From: Rubrivivax sp.
GTDB lineage: Bacteria > Pseudomonadota > Gammaproteobacteria > Burkholderiales > Burkholderiaceae_C
Assembly: GCA_016789865.1 (NCBI GenBank)
Contig: JAEUPC010000219.1
Span: forward strand, 1-47,591
Direction of reading: 5' to 3'
Length of the DNA: 47,591 bases
Shown: one piece after another, positions 20,257-29,094 of the stretch
Numbering within the stretch: the first letter of the stretch is position 1
Layout of the letters: each line of letters begins with the position of its first letter
The notes under the pieces: model-generated
What the model was told of the DNA's origin: nothing
The model's database searches: none
The model's input: the letters and a program-made list of their open reading frames with translations, nothing else
Translations under genes and position numbers: made by a program

Positions 20257-21006
20257 ATGTTGCTGAAGGACAAGGTTGCCATCATCACCGGCGGCGCCGG
20301 GCCCAACGGACTGGGCTATGCCACCGCCCGCCAGATGGCGGCCCAGGGCGCCAAGATCGTGATCCTGGACCTGGCGCGCGCCGAGCCGGCGGCTGCCGCC
20401 GCCCGCCTGGGCGAGGGCCATCTCGGCCTCGTCGCCGACGTGACCGACAAGGCCGCATGCGACGCCGCCATCGCCGAGGTGCTCTCTCGCTTCGGGCGCA
20501 TCGACATCCTGGTCAACAACGCCGGCATCACGCAGCCGGTGAAGACGCTGGAGATCACCGGCGCCGACTACGACCGCATCCTCGACGTGAGCCTGCGCGG
20601 CACGCTGTACATGTCGCAGGCCGCGCTGCCGGCGATGAAGCAGCGCAAGAGCGGCTCGATCGTGTGCATCTCGTCGGTCTCTGCCCAGCGCGGCGGCGGC
20701 ATCTTCGGTGGCCCGCACTATTCGGCGGCCAAGGCCGGCGTGCTCGGCCTGGCGCGCGCCATGGCGCGTGAGTTCGGCGCCGACGGCATCCGCGTCAACT
20801 GCATCACCCCCGGCCTGATCGAGACCGACATCACCGCCGGCAAGCTGTCCAAAGAGAAGAAGGCCGAGATCAACTCGACCATCCCGCTGGCACGCCTGGG
20901 CCGCGCCGACGACGTCGCCGGTGCCTGCGTGTTCCTCGCCAGCGAGCTGTCCGCCTACTGCACCGGCATCACGCTGGATGTCAACGGCGGCATGCTGATC
21001 CACTGA
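20257..21006 (+). CDS. SDR-family oxidoreductase
   Basis: A classical short-chain dehydrogenase of 249 residues using NAD(P). The cofactor motif is IITGGAGPNGLGYATARQ (TGGxGxxGxG-like), then ILVNNAG. The catalytic Ser (about 140, CISSVSA) and YSAAK (Tyr155, Lys159) are present. The catalytic Asn position in helix 4 reads DVSLRGT, so Ser replaces the usual Asn. The C-terminus GITLDVNGGMLIH is typical. I start at ATG 20257, ten bases after GGAG; an ATG at 20242 would add five residues. As first gene of an uptake/transketolase operon it probably oxidises an imported polyol or sugar acid to a ketose-type substrate. Confidence 0.88.
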   Translation: MLLKDKVAIITGGAGPNGLGYATARQMAAQGAKIVILDLARAEPAAAAARLGEGHLGLVADVTDKAACDAAIAEVLSRFGRIDILVNNAGITQPVKTLEITGADYDRILDVSLRGTLYMSQAALPAMKQRKSGSIVCISSVSAQRGGGIFGGPHYSAAKAGVLGLARAMAREFGADGIRVNCITPGLIETDITAGKLSKEKKAEINSTIPLARLGRADDVAGACVFLASELSAYCTGITLDVNGGMLIH

Positions 21007-21040
21007 CCCCACCGCTTCCACCCACTACGAAGACACTCAC

Positions 21041-22030
21041 ATGAACCGCAATACCTTCTTTCGCACGCTGCTCTCGTTGGCCGCCGGTCTGGCCTGCGTC
21101 GCCGGTGCCCAGGCCCAGGCCGTCAAGCTCACGCTGGGTCACGGCGCGGCCGTGGGCAACCCGCGCCACGAGGCGTCGGTCAAGTTCGCCGAAGTGGTCA
21201 AGGCCAAGTCAGGCGGCCGCATCGAGGTGCAAGTGGCGCCCTCGGCGCAACTCGGCGACGACGCGGCGATGGTGACCGCGCTGCGCACCGGCGCGCTGGA
21301 CATGAGCGCCAACTCGCAGGGCGCGGTGGCCAACGCCGTGCCCGAGTACGCCGCCTTCGGCATGCCTTTCATGTTCTCCAGCGCCGCTGCGGCCTTCAAG
21401 TTGCTCGACGGCCCGCTGGGCAAGGAACTCGCCGACAAGTCGGCCGAGAAGGGGCTGGTGCTGCTGGGCACCTGGGACAACGGCATCCGCCAGATGACCA
21501 ACAGCAAGCGCCCGATCACCAAGGTCGAGGACATGAAGGGCCTGAAGATGCGCGTGCCGCCCGACGCGACGCTGGTGGACATCATGAAGTCGCTCGGCGC
21601 CGAGTCGCAGCAGATCAAGTTCGCCGAGCTGTACGTGGCGATGCAGCAGGGCGTGGTGGACGGCCAGGAGAACCCGCTGGTGAACATCCACGCCAGCAAG
21701 CTCTACGAAGTGCAGAAGTACCTGGCGCTGACCAACCACCAGTTCCAGATGACGCCCTTCCTGATGAGCAAGCGGTCGTGGGACAAGCTTTCCGACGCCG
21801 ACAAGAAGGCCGTGCAGGAAGCCGCCGCCGAGGCCACCGCGCTGCAGCGGCGGCTGTCGCAGGAGGCCGATGACAAGCTGCTGGCCGAGTTGAAGGCCAA
21901 GGGCGTGCAGGTGACGACGCCCGACAAGGCCGCCTTCGCCAAGGCCACGGCCGATGTCGACGACAAGTGGATGGCCGGCCCGATCGGCACCTACGTCAAG
22001 AAGGTCGTCACCGCCGCGCGCACGCTGTGA
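21041..22030 (+). CDS. TRAP transporter substrate-binding protein (DctP family)
   Basis: A periplasmic binding protein of 329 residues. The signal peptide is MNRNTFFRTLLSLAAGLACV with cleavage after AQA near residue 27. Family motifs are VKLTLGHGAAVGNPRHEASV, SGGRIEVQVAPSAQLGDDAA, and the ligand-binding Arg region MKGLKMRVPPDATLVDIMKSLGA. QGVVDGQENPLVNIHASKLYE follows. The Arg in MRVPP normally holds a carboxylate, so the ligand is probably an organic or sugar acid. The two membrane subunits follow immediately. Confidence 0.92.
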   Translation: MNRNTFFRTLLSLAAGLACVAGAQAQAVKLTLGHGAAVGNPRHEASVKFAEVVKAKSGGRIEVQVAPSAQLGDDAAMVTALRTGALDMSANSQGAVANAVPEYAAFGMPFMFSSAAAAFKLLDGPLGKELADKSAEKGLVLLGTWDNGIRQMTNSKRPITKVEDMKGLKMRVPPDATLVDIMKSLGAESQQIKFAELYVAMQQGVVDGQENPLVNIHASKLYEVQKYLALTNHQFQMTPFLMSKRSWDKLSDADKKAVQEAAAEATALQRRLSQEADDKLLAELKAKGVQVTTPDKAAFAKATADVDDKWMAGPIGTYVKKVVTAARTL

Positions 22031-22083
22031 CGCTTCGGGGCGCGCCTGCCGCGCCTCTTCCCGCCAGCAACCAGGAGACAAGG

Positions 22084-22611
22084 ATGCAAGCTGCCGCGCC
22101 AGGGCTGATCGAACGCGCCGTCGCCGCCGTGTGCCGCGCGGTGCTGTGGCTGTCCACGAGCGTGATCTTCGTCATCCTCGTGGCCAACACGGTGCTGCGC
22201 TATGCCACCGGGTCCAGCCTGCAATGGGCCAACGAAGTGCCCGAGCTGCTGTTCCCATGGCTGGTGATGGCCGGCGTGGTGATCGCGGCCCAGCACGGGG
22301 CCCACATCGCCACCACGTTCCTGATGGAAGCGCTGCCGGCGGCCGGTCGGCGCCTCGTCGCGACCGGCGCCTGGCTGGTGGTGGCGGCTCTGTACGGCAC
22401 CCTGGCCGGGGCCACGTTTCGCATGCTCGAGATCGTGCATGACGAGAAGTCACCCATCCTGCAGCTGCCCGGCTCGATCACCTACGCCTGCGTGATGGTG
22501 GGCATGGCCCTGCTGGGCCTGCTGGCGCTGCAGTCGGCCTGGCGCGCCTGGGCCGTGCGGCCCGCGGCCGAGCCGGCGGGCGAGCCGGCCATCCCCAGCG
22601 CGCACTGGTGA
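22084..22611 (+). CDS. TRAP transporter small permease (DctQ family)
   Basis: A membrane protein of 175 residues with four hydrophobic segments, the small subunit of the TRAP importer. NTVLRYATGSSLQWANEVPELLF is the typical DctQ signature with the WANE motif between helices 1 and 2. The ATG at 22084 follows CAGGAGACAAGG. Longer readings run back into the DctP gene. An Ala/Glu-Pro-rich tail ends the protein. Confidence 0.9.
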   Translation: MQAAAPGLIERAVAAVCRAVLWLSTSVIFVILVANTVLRYATGSSLQWANEVPELLFPWLVMAGVVIAAQHGAHIATTFLMEALPAAGRRLVATGAWLVVAALYGTLAGATFRMLEIVHDEKSPILQLPGSITYACVMVGMALLGLLALQSAWRAWAVRPAAEPAGEPAIPSAHW

Positions 22612-22635
22612 GCCGCCAGCAACCGAGGAAACGTC

Positions 22636-23895
22636 ATGAGTGCATTGATCCTTGCCGTGTTCATGGTTGCCGCGGTGGCCGCCATGCCCATCGCCCATGC
22701 GTTGCTGGTGGCCGCGATGGCTGCCGCCGCCACATCCGACAAGGTGCCGCTGGACCTGCTGGTGCAGCAGATGGTGGCGCAGGTGCAGAGCTTCCCGCTC
22801 ATCGCCATTCCCTTCTTCATGCTCACCGGCACGTTGATGATGGGCGGCAAGCTCGGCGAAGCGCTGGTGGGTGTGCTGTCGGCGCTCATCGGGCGCTACC
22901 ACGGCGGCCCGGCCCAGGTGGGGGTGCTCTCCTCCACGCTGTTCGGCGGCGTGTCGGGCTCGGCCGTTGCCGACGCCTCGGCCATCGGCTCGCTGTTGAT
23001 TCCCTGGCACAAGCGCCTGGGCTATCCGGCGGCGTTCTCGGCCGCCACGCTGGCCGCGGCGGCCACGATCGACATCCTGATCCCGCCATCGATCCCGATG
23101 ATTCTTTTCGCGTTGACCTCCAACGCGTCGATTGCCTCGCTGTTCGTGGCCGGCGTGCTGCCGGGCATGCTGATGTGCGGCGGCTTCATGGCGGCCTGCT
23201 GGTGGGTGGGGCGGCGGCGCAACTTCCCGCGTGACACCTCGCGCTTCGATGCGGCGGCATTCCGCCGGCACCTGGCCTACGCCTCGCCCGCCGTGGTGTT
23301 GCCGGTGCTGATCATCGTCTTCCTGCGTTTCGGCATCGCCACGCCCACGGAAGTGGCGGTGCTGTCGACGCTGTACGCGGGCCTGGTCTCTGCCATCATC
23401 TACCGCGACCTGGGCTGGAAGCGGCTGCACCTGGCCATCGTGCATGCCGGGCTGGCCACGGGCGTGGTGCTGCTCGTGATCATGGCTTCGGCGGCGATCG
23501 GCTGGCTGCTCACCTTTGACCAGATGCCCCAGGGTGTTGCCGCCTGGGTGCAGCACAACGTCGAGGCCAAGTGGCTGGTGATCCTGCTGATGAACTTGAT
23601 GATGCTGTTCCTGGGCATGTTCATCGATCTGCCGGCCGCCGTGCTGCTGCTGACACCGGTGTTCGTGCCGCTGGCCACCTCGATCGGCATGGACATGACC
23701 CAGCTGGGCGTGATGATGGTCGTCAACCTCGCCATCGGCTTGTACACGCCGCCGGTCGGCACAACGCTGTTCATCACCAGTGCGCTGGCCAAGGTCAAGG
23801 TCGGACACACGGTGCGCGAGCTGGGCCCGTTCTACCTCGTCGCGTTCGGCGTGCTGGCGCTGGTGTCGTACGTGCCCGCAAGCATTCTCAAGTGA
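22636..23895 (+). CDS. TRAP transporter large permease (DctM family)
   Basis: The 12-helix transport subunit, 419 residues, using a sodium gradient in known family members. Diagnostic segments are SFPLIAIPFFMLTGTLMMGG, VLSSTLFGGVSGSAVADASA, the ATIDILIPPSIPMILFAL region, ILLMNLMMLFLGMFIDLPA and LAIGLYTPPVGTTLFITSA. The start has a CGAGGAAAC site. It sits in an operon with SDR and transketolases, so the cargo is presumably the substrate for those enzymes. Confidence 0.92.
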   Translation: MSALILAVFMVAAVAAMPIAHALLVAAMAAAATSDKVPLDLLVQQMVAQVQSFPLIAIPFFMLTGTLMMGGKLGEALVGVLSALIGRYHGGPAQVGVLSSTLFGGVSGSAVADASAIGSLLIPWHKRLGYPAAFSAATLAAAATIDILIPPSIPMILFALTSNASIASLFVAGVLPGMLMCGGFMAACWWVGRRRNFPRDTSRFDAAAFRRHLAYASPAVVLPVLIIVFLRFGIATPTEVAVLSTLYAGLVSAIIYRDLGWKRLHLAIVHAGLATGVVLLVIMASAAIGWLLTFDQMPQGVAAWVQHNVEAKWLVILLMNLMMLFLGMFIDLPAAVLLLTPVFVPLATSIGMDMTQLGVMMVVNLAIGLYTPPVGTTLFITSALAKVKVGHTVRELGPFYLVAFGVLALVSYVPASILK

Positions 23896-23917
23896 CAAAA
23901 CCGAAGGAAAAGACTCC

Positions 23918-24763
23918 ATGAGCCAATCGTTGACGGACCTGGCGCAGGCCGCGTGGCGCATCCGCCGCTACGCGGTGCGCATGGGCGAGGTGCAGGGGCA
24001 GGGCTACATCGGCCAGGCCCTGGGCTGGGCCGATGTGCTGGCCGTCGCCTACTGCCACGCGCTGGCGCTGCGGCCCGGCGAACCCGAGTGGGAGGGGCGT
24101 GACCGCTTCCTGCTCTCGCACGGCCACTACGCCATCGCGCACTACGCGGCGCTCATCGAGGCCGGCGTCATCCCCGAGAACGAGCTCGAGACCTACGGCA
24201 GCGACGACAGCCGCCTGCCGATGTCCGGCATGGCCAGCTACACGCCCGGCATGGAGATTTCGGGCGGCTCGCTGGGCCAGGGTCTGGTCATCGGCGTGGG
24301 CATGGCCCTGGGCCTGAAACACAAGAAGAACCCGGCCTTCGTCTACAACAGCATGAGCGACGGTGAACTGGACGAAGGCTCCACCTGGGAAGCGGCGATG
24401 GCTGCCGCCCACCACCGGCTGGACAACCTGATCTGCCTGGTCGACATCAACAACCAGCAGGCCGACGGCCCCTCGGGCAAGGTGCTGGGCTTCGAACCGC
24501 TGGCCGACAAGTGGGCCGCCTTCGGCTGGCACGTGCAGCGCGTGAACGGCAACGACCTCGCCGCCGTGCTGAACGCCTTCGACGCCGCGCGCAAGCTGAA
24601 GGACGCGACGCCGCGCGTCATCCTGTTCGACACGCTGATGGGCAAGGGCGTGCCCTTCCTGGAGCAGCGCGAGAAGAACCACTTCATCCGCGTCGACCCG
24701 CCCGAGTGGCAACAGGCGCTTCAGATCCTGGACCAGTCGCAACCCGAAGGAGTGCCGGCATGA
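23918..24763 (+). CDS. Transketolase-like protein, N-terminal (TPP-binding) subunit
   Basis: Half of a split transketolase, 281 residues. The TPP pyrophosphate site reads GDGELDEGSTWEAAMAAAHH followed by LVDINNQQADG, and SHGHYAIAHYAALIEAG matches the N-terminal domain. GGSLGQGLVIGVGMALG is also diagnostic. It ends DTLMGKGVPFLEQREKNHFI, as in single-gene transketolase N-domains. The stop overlaps the ATG of the C-terminal subunit (ATGA). Together they would transfer two-carbon ketol units. Expected catalysis requires both chains. Confidence 0.9.
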   Translation: MSQSLTDLAQAAWRIRRYAVRMGEVQGQGYIGQALGWADVLAVAYCHALALRPGEPEWEGRDRFLLSHGHYAIAHYAALIEAGVIPENELETYGSDDSRLPMSGMASYTPGMEISGGSLGQGLVIGVGMALGLKHKKNPAFVYNSMSDGELDEGSTWEAAMAAAHHRLDNLICLVDINNQQADGPSGKVLGFEPLADKWAAFGWHVQRVNGNDLAAVLNAFDAARKLKDATPRVILFDTLMGKGVPFLEQREKNHFIRVDPPEWQQALQILDQSQPEGVPA

Positions 24764-25779
24764 ACAGCCCTGTTGCCGAGAAGCTCGAGAAGAAGCCGCG
24801 TCTGACGACGTCGGCGATGATCGCGTCCATCGCCTCCGAGGGGCAGAAGGTCAAGGCGGCGCCGTTCGGCAAGGCGCTGGTCGACTACGCCCGCGACCAC
24901 CCCCAGGTCGTGGGCCTGACGGCCGACCTGGCCAAGTACACCGACCTGCACCTGTTCGCGCAGGCCTACCCCGAACGCTTCTACCAGATGGGCATGGCCG
25001 AGCAGCTGCTGATGGGCGCGGCCGGCGGCATGGCCAAGGAAGGCCTGGTGCCGTTTGCCACCACCTACGCGGTGTTCGGCACGCGCCGCGCGTACGACTT
25101 CATCCACCAGGTGATCGCCGAGGAGAACCTCAACGTCAAGATCTGCTGCGCGCTGCCCGGCCTGACCACAGGCTACGGCCCGAGCCACCAGGCCACCGAA
25201 GATCTGGCGATGATGCGCGGCATCCCCGGCCTGACCATCGTCGACCCGTGCGACGCCTTGGACCTCGAGCAGGCGGTGCCGCAGATCGCCGCCCACAAGG
25301 GACCCGTCTACATGCGGCTGCTGCGCGGCCAGGTGCCGTTGGTGCTGGACGAGATCGAGGGCTACCGCTTCGAGCTGGGCAAGGCCAAGATGCTGCGTGA
25401 AGGCGCCGACGTGCTGGTCATCTCCAGCGGCATCCTGACGATGCGTGCGCTGGAAGTGGCCCGGGATCTGGCCCGCGACGGTGTCGGTGTGGCCGTGCTG
25501 CACTGCCCGACCATCAAGCCGCTGGACGAAACCGCCATCGTCCAGGCCGTGCGCTACAAACACCGGCTGGTTGTCGTCGCCGAGAACCACTCGGTCATCG
25601 GCGGCCTGGGCGAAGCGGTGGCCAGTGCGCTGTTGCGCCACCGTGTGCAGCCGGCCGGCTTCCAGCTTGCCGGCCTGCCCGATGCGTTCCTCGATGCCGG
25701 GGCGCTGCCCACGCTGCACGACCGTTACGGCATCAGCAGCGACGCCCTGGCCGCGCGCATCAAGGGCTGGCTGGGCTGA
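24760..25779 (+). CDS. Transketolase-like protein, C-terminal subunit
   Basis: The partner of the preceding gene, 339 residues. It holds the pyrimidine-binding domain, with the TPP-activating Glu in YQMGMAEQLLMGAAGGMA, then FATTYAVFGTRRAYDFIHQV and GLTTGYGPSHQATEDLAMMR. The transketolase C-terminal domain follows, with EGADVLVISSGILTMRALEV and VVVAENHSVIGGLGEAV. About 40 residues precede the domain (LEKKPRLTTSAMIASIASEG), more than usual, and may dock the N-subunit. Its order and overlap with the N-subunit gene indicate one enzyme. Confidence 0.9.
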   Translation: MNSPVAEKLEKKPRLTTSAMIASIASEGQKVKAAPFGKALVDYARDHPQVVGLTADLAKYTDLHLFAQAYPERFYQMGMAEQLLMGAAGGMAKEGLVPFATTYAVFGTRRAYDFIHQVIAEENLNVKICCALPGLTTGYGPSHQATEDLAMMRGIPGLTIVDPCDALDLEQAVPQIAAHKGPVYMRLLRGQVPLVLDEIEGYRFELGKAKMLREGADVLVISSGILTMRALEVARDLARDGVGVAVLHCPTIKPLDETAIVQAVRYKHRLVVVAENHSVIGGLGEAVASALLRHRVQPAGFQLAGLPDAFLDAGALPTLHDRYGISSDALAARIKGWLG

Positions 25780-25780
25780 C

Positions 25781-27799
25781 ATGGACAGGCCGCGCACGCC
25801 GGCGCCGGCGGTTGATGCGCCGTTGGCCGGCCGGATGGCGCATGCCATCCGCTTCCTCGCCATCGACGCCATCGTGCGTGCCGGCGAAGGCCACCAGGGT
25901 GTGCCGCTGGGCATGGCCGAGATCGCCACGGCGCTGTACACCCGGCACCTGAAGTTCGACGCCGCCTGCCCCACCTGGCCCGACCGCGACCGCGTGGTGC
26001 TGAGCAACGGCCACGGCTCGATGCTGCTGTATGCGCTGCTGCACCTCACCGGGCATGCGGCGTTTCCGATCGAGGAGATCCGGCGCTTCCGCGAGTTCGG
26101 CTCGCCCTGCGAAGGGCACCCCGAGCGCGACGTGCCCGCCGGCATCGAGGTGACCACCGGACCGCTGGGCCAGGGCATCGCCAACGCCTTGGGGCTCGCG
26201 GTGGCCGAGGCGTACCTGAACGCGCGTTACGGCGACGACATCGTCCACCACCACACCTATGCCTTCGTGGGCGACGGCTGCCTGCAGGAAGGCGTGGGGC
26301 AGGAGATGCTGTCGCTGGCCGGGCACCTGCGCCTGGCGCGGCTGATCCTGCTGTGGGACGACAACCGCATCACCGACGACGGCAGCACCGAGCTTTCCAT
26401 CAGCGAAGACGTGGCCGAGCGCTGCCGCGTCGCCGGTTGGCACGTGGTGGAAGTGGACGGGCACGATCTGGAGGCCGTCTGCGGCGCCATCACGGCGGCC
26501 AAGGCCGACCCGCGGCCCTCGTTCATCGCCTGCCGCACCACCATCGCCAAGGGCCTGCCGCGGCTGCAGGGCCAGCGTGGCGGCCACAGCGCCCGCCTCT
26601 TTGCCGAAGATGCCGCGCAGGCCCGCGAAGCGCTGCAGTGGCCGCATGCGCCCTTCGAGGTGCCGCCCGAAGTGCTGGCGCCGTGGCGCGAGGCCGGTCG
26701 CCGCGCGCAGCCCGAGCACCAGGCTTGGCAGCGGCGCGTGGCCGCCCTGCCTGCTGCGCAGCGTGCGGAGTTCGAGCGCGTGCTGGCCGGCGAGCTGCCC
26801 GCCGGCTGGCGCGAGGCGTTGGCCGCGTACAAGCAGGCCGCACAGGCCGCGGCGCAGGCGGCCAGCGGCATCTTCCTTTCGGCCGAAGTCAACGAGGCCC
26901 TGGGCCCTCTGCTGCCCGAACGCATGGTGGCGTGCGCCGATCTGGAGGCGCCTACCAACCACAAGCGCGGCCTGGCCGCCTTCACCGCCACCGATCGGCA
27001 GGGCCGCTATGTGCACTGCGGCGTGCGCGAGCATGTGATGGGCGCCATGGCCAACGGCATGGCCGCGCACGGCGGCGTGTTGCCGCTGGCCGTCACCTAC
27101 CTGGCCTTTGCCGACTACGAGCGCCCGGCGATGCGCATGGCCGCCCTGATGGGCCTGCCGGTGAAGTTCGTCTTCAGCCACGACTCCATCGGCATCGGCC
27201 GCAACGGCCCCACGCATCAGCCGGTGGAGGGCTTGGCGGCACTGCGCGCCCTGCCCAACATGCGCGTGTTCCGCCCGGCCGACGCGGTGGAGGCCGCCGA
27301 ATGCTGGGAGCTGGCGCTGCAGCACCGCACCGGCCCTTGCAGCCTGGTGTTCGCGCGCCAGGCCTTGCCGCTGGTACGCCACGGCCATGTGGCCGAGTGC
27401 CTGAGCCGGCGGGGCGCCTACGTGGTGAAGGAGGCCGAAGGCGCCGCCCGCCAGGTCACGGTGCTGGCCACGGGTTCCGAAGTGGCGCTGGCGCTTCAGG
27501 CCCGCGGCCTGCTGCAGGCCCAGGGCGTGGCCACGGCGGTGGTGTCGATGCCCTGCTGCGAGCTCTTCGACGAGCAGGACGAGCCCTATCGGCAGCAGGT
27601 GCTGGGCCGGGGCACCGTGCGCGTGGCGGTGGAGGCCGCCGTGCGCTTCGGGTGGGACCGCTACCTGGGCGATCGCGGCGCCTTCGTCGGCATGCCAGGC
27701 TTCGGCGCCTCGGGGCCGGCCGAGCAGCTGTACGAGCACTTCGGCATCACCGCGCAGGCTGTGGCGGCGCAGGCGCTGCGGCTGTTGCATCGGGCCTGA
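25781..27799 (+). CDS. Transketolase, full-length
   Basis: A complete single-chain transketolase of 672 residues, starting 1 base after the split enzyme's stop. The TPP domain has RAGEGHQGVPLGMAEIATAL, SNGHGSMLLYALLHLTG, GPLGQGIANALGLAVAEAY and GDGCLQEGVGQEMLSLAGHL. The second domain has YVHCGVREHVMGAMANGMAA with the activating Glu and SHDSIGIGRNGPTHQPVEG. The C-terminal domain ends ASGPAEQLYEHFGITAQAV. It may act in the pentose-phosphate or Calvin-type pathway, or specifically with the TRAP-imported substrate. Three transketolase-type reading frames in a row are unusual. Confidence 0.93.
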   Translation: MDRPRTPAPAVDAPLAGRMAHAIRFLAIDAIVRAGEGHQGVPLGMAEIATALYTRHLKFDAACPTWPDRDRVVLSNGHGSMLLYALLHLTGHAAFPIEEIRRFREFGSPCEGHPERDVPAGIEVTTGPLGQGIANALGLAVAEAYLNARYGDDIVHHHTYAFVGDGCLQEGVGQEMLSLAGHLRLARLILLWDDNRITDDGSTELSISEDVAERCRVAGWHVVEVDGHDLEAVCGAITAAKADPRPSFIACRTTIAKGLPRLQGQRGGHSARLFAEDAAQAREALQWPHAPFEVPPEVLAPWREAGRRAQPEHQAWQRRVAALPAAQRAEFERVLAGELPAGWREALAAYKQAAQAAAQAASGIFLSAEVNEALGPLLPERMVACADLEAPTNHKRGLAAFTATDRQGRYVHCGVREHVMGAMANGMAAHGGVLPLAVTYLAFADYERPAMRMAALMGLPVKFVFSHDSIGIGRNGPTHQPVEGLAALRALPNMRVFRPADAVEAAECWELALQHRTGPCSLVFARQALPLVRHGHVAECLSRRGAYVVKEAEGAARQVTVLATGSEVALALQARGLLQAQGVATAVVSMPCCELFDEQDEPYRQQVLGRGTVRVAVEAAVRFGWDRYLGDRGAFVGMPGFGASGPAEQLYEHFGITAQAVAAQALRLLHRA

Positions 27800-27816
27800 G
27801 CGGGCCTGAGCGGGCC
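27791..27816. repeat. 10-bp tandem repeat at the 3' end of the transketolase gene
   Basis: CGGGCCTGAG occurs twice and partly a third time (27811). The first copy includes the transketolase stop codon. A short slippage-type array with no visible function. Confidence 0.6.
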
Positions 27817-27830
27817 CGGCGCGGCTCCGG

Positions 27831-28502
27831 CTATCGCTGATCCAGATCGAGTCGACCTCCGTCGATCGGCGCTGGTCCCGCGTTGGCGAGCTGCGTCAGG
27901 GCGCCGAGCTGCAGCGCGTGGTGGTGGGCGACGACGCGCTCACCCAGGCCATCATCAAGCTGCGCAAGGCGCTGGGCGACGACGCGCGGCGACCGGCCTA
28001 CATCGAAACCCTGGCCAAGCGCGGCTACCGTCTGACTGCGCCGGTGGTGGCCGAGCCGGCGGAGGCTCGGCCGGCGTCTTTGCTGCGGGCCAGTGCTCCC
28101 GCCACTGTCGTTGCGCCGGCCGCTGCTGCTGCTCCCGCTGCCGAGGTTGCGCTCGCTCTTGCCGCTGCGCGAGCGACCAGCGATGCGGCCGCCGGCGCCG
28201 CGGCGGCAGATGGCCCGGCTGGCGCGTTGCCTGCCGCTGAATCCCCCGCGGCCCGTCGCGCCGCCCACGCCCCAGCCCCGGCAGCGGCTTCGCCCGCAGC
28301 CCGTGCGCCAACGCGATTGAAGCCCTGGCGGCTGCCGGCGCTGACCGCCGGCTTGGCCGCCATCGCCATCGCCGCCGGCCTGGCCTTCGGGATCCACCGC
28401 AACTGGCCTTGGCCCATCGGCAGTGCCGAAGCCCCGCGCGCCATCACCGCTTAGAGCTTGCCGGTGATCGCGGTGCTGCCGCTGGTCAACGCCAGCGCCC
28501 GA
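27831..28502 (+). pseudogene. Remnant of a CadC-like winged-helix regulator
   Basis: The recognition half of an OmpR/CadC-type winged helix is intact: VVVGDDALTQAIIKLRKALG then ARRPAYIETLAKRGYRLTAP. The first half of the domain (normally about 50 residues ending in VWP) is missing. Upstream in the same frame only IQIESTSVDRRWSRVGELRQ-like sequence precedes it, and no good start codon is present. An Ala/Pro linker and a hydrophobic segment follow. A TAG at 28452 interrupts the frame. Right after it the same frame reads PVIAVLPLVNASA, the opening of the sensory domain in this family (compare VAVLPFIA in the intact homologue at 30779-32536). So it carries an internal deletion, a nonsense codon and a lost C-terminus. 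Confidence 0.6.
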
Positions 28503-28543
28503 GGGCGCGCACGAAAGAGTCCTGCGCTACAGTCGCCCGCACG

Positions 28544-28780
28544 GTGCGCACGATCGGTCGCCCCCCGACGCTCGTGTTGAGTGCGCAGCCCAGTGCCGAC
28601 GCGCTGTGGGCCGCAGCGGCGCATCAAGCGACGAGCATCGCGCTGGCGGCCGTCGCCTCAACCGGCATCCGCAAAGGTGTCTATCGCTTCGCGTCGCCGC
28701 GTGCGGCGCAGGAGCAGGCCGACTCGGCGTTGGCCAACGTGATGGCGGAGTGCGCCGGGAGCCTGCGGCGCCGCTCATGA
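28544..28780 (+). CDS. Small protein next to a nucleotidyltransferase remnant (possible antitoxin-type partner)
   Basis: A 78-residue frame from GTG 28544. Its end, GVYRFASPRAAQEQADSALA, resembles small proteins encoded just upstream of abortive-infection/antitoxin-type nucleotidyltransferases. It overlaps the remnant of such a gene by ATGA. The first 40 residues (VLSAQPSADALWAAAAHQAT) are Ala-rich and unrecognised. There is no clear ribosome site. It may be an intact partner of a dead gene or itself decayed. Confidence 0.4.
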   Translation: MRTIGRPPTLVLSAQPSADALWAAAAHQATSIALAAVASTGIRKGVYRFASPRAAQEQADSALANVMAECAGSLRRRS

Positions 28781-29023
28781 GCCAGGAGGAAACGAGATCG
28801 GGCGAGGCCGCGCGGCCTGCCACGCAGTGCCTGCGGCGAGTCGCTCGATACGCTGGCCGATCACATCGTCGCGATCGATCTCGATGGGGTCCGGCTGCGT
28901 ACGCTCGACCTGGAAGGGCTGTTGAAGACCAAACAGACGGCGCGAGAGAAGGACCGGGCCGATCGCCTTGTGCTCGAGCGCGCACTGCAGGTGTTGCGGC
29001 AACGGTCACCAAAGGGCCCATGA
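28777..29023 (+). pseudogene. Nucleotidyltransferase remnant (C-terminal piece)
   Basis: From 28841 the frame reads SLDTLADHIVAIDLDGVRLR then TLDLEGLLKTKQTAREKDRA and DRLVLERALQVLRQR to a TGA at 29021. This is the C-terminal end of the nucleotidyltransferase family that often follows YRF-containing small proteins. An ATG at 28777 that overlaps the upstream stop is in another frame (MSQEETRS). The catalytic N-terminal domain is therefore gone and the join is out of frame. About 180 residues of the normal protein are missing by comparison with the family. Confidence 0.5.
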
Positions 29024-29094
29024 GGCTGCGGGCTTGAAGCGTTCTTGATCGTGGGCACCCTCGGCTGGGTGCGGCGAGGCCCGGTCGATTGCAG

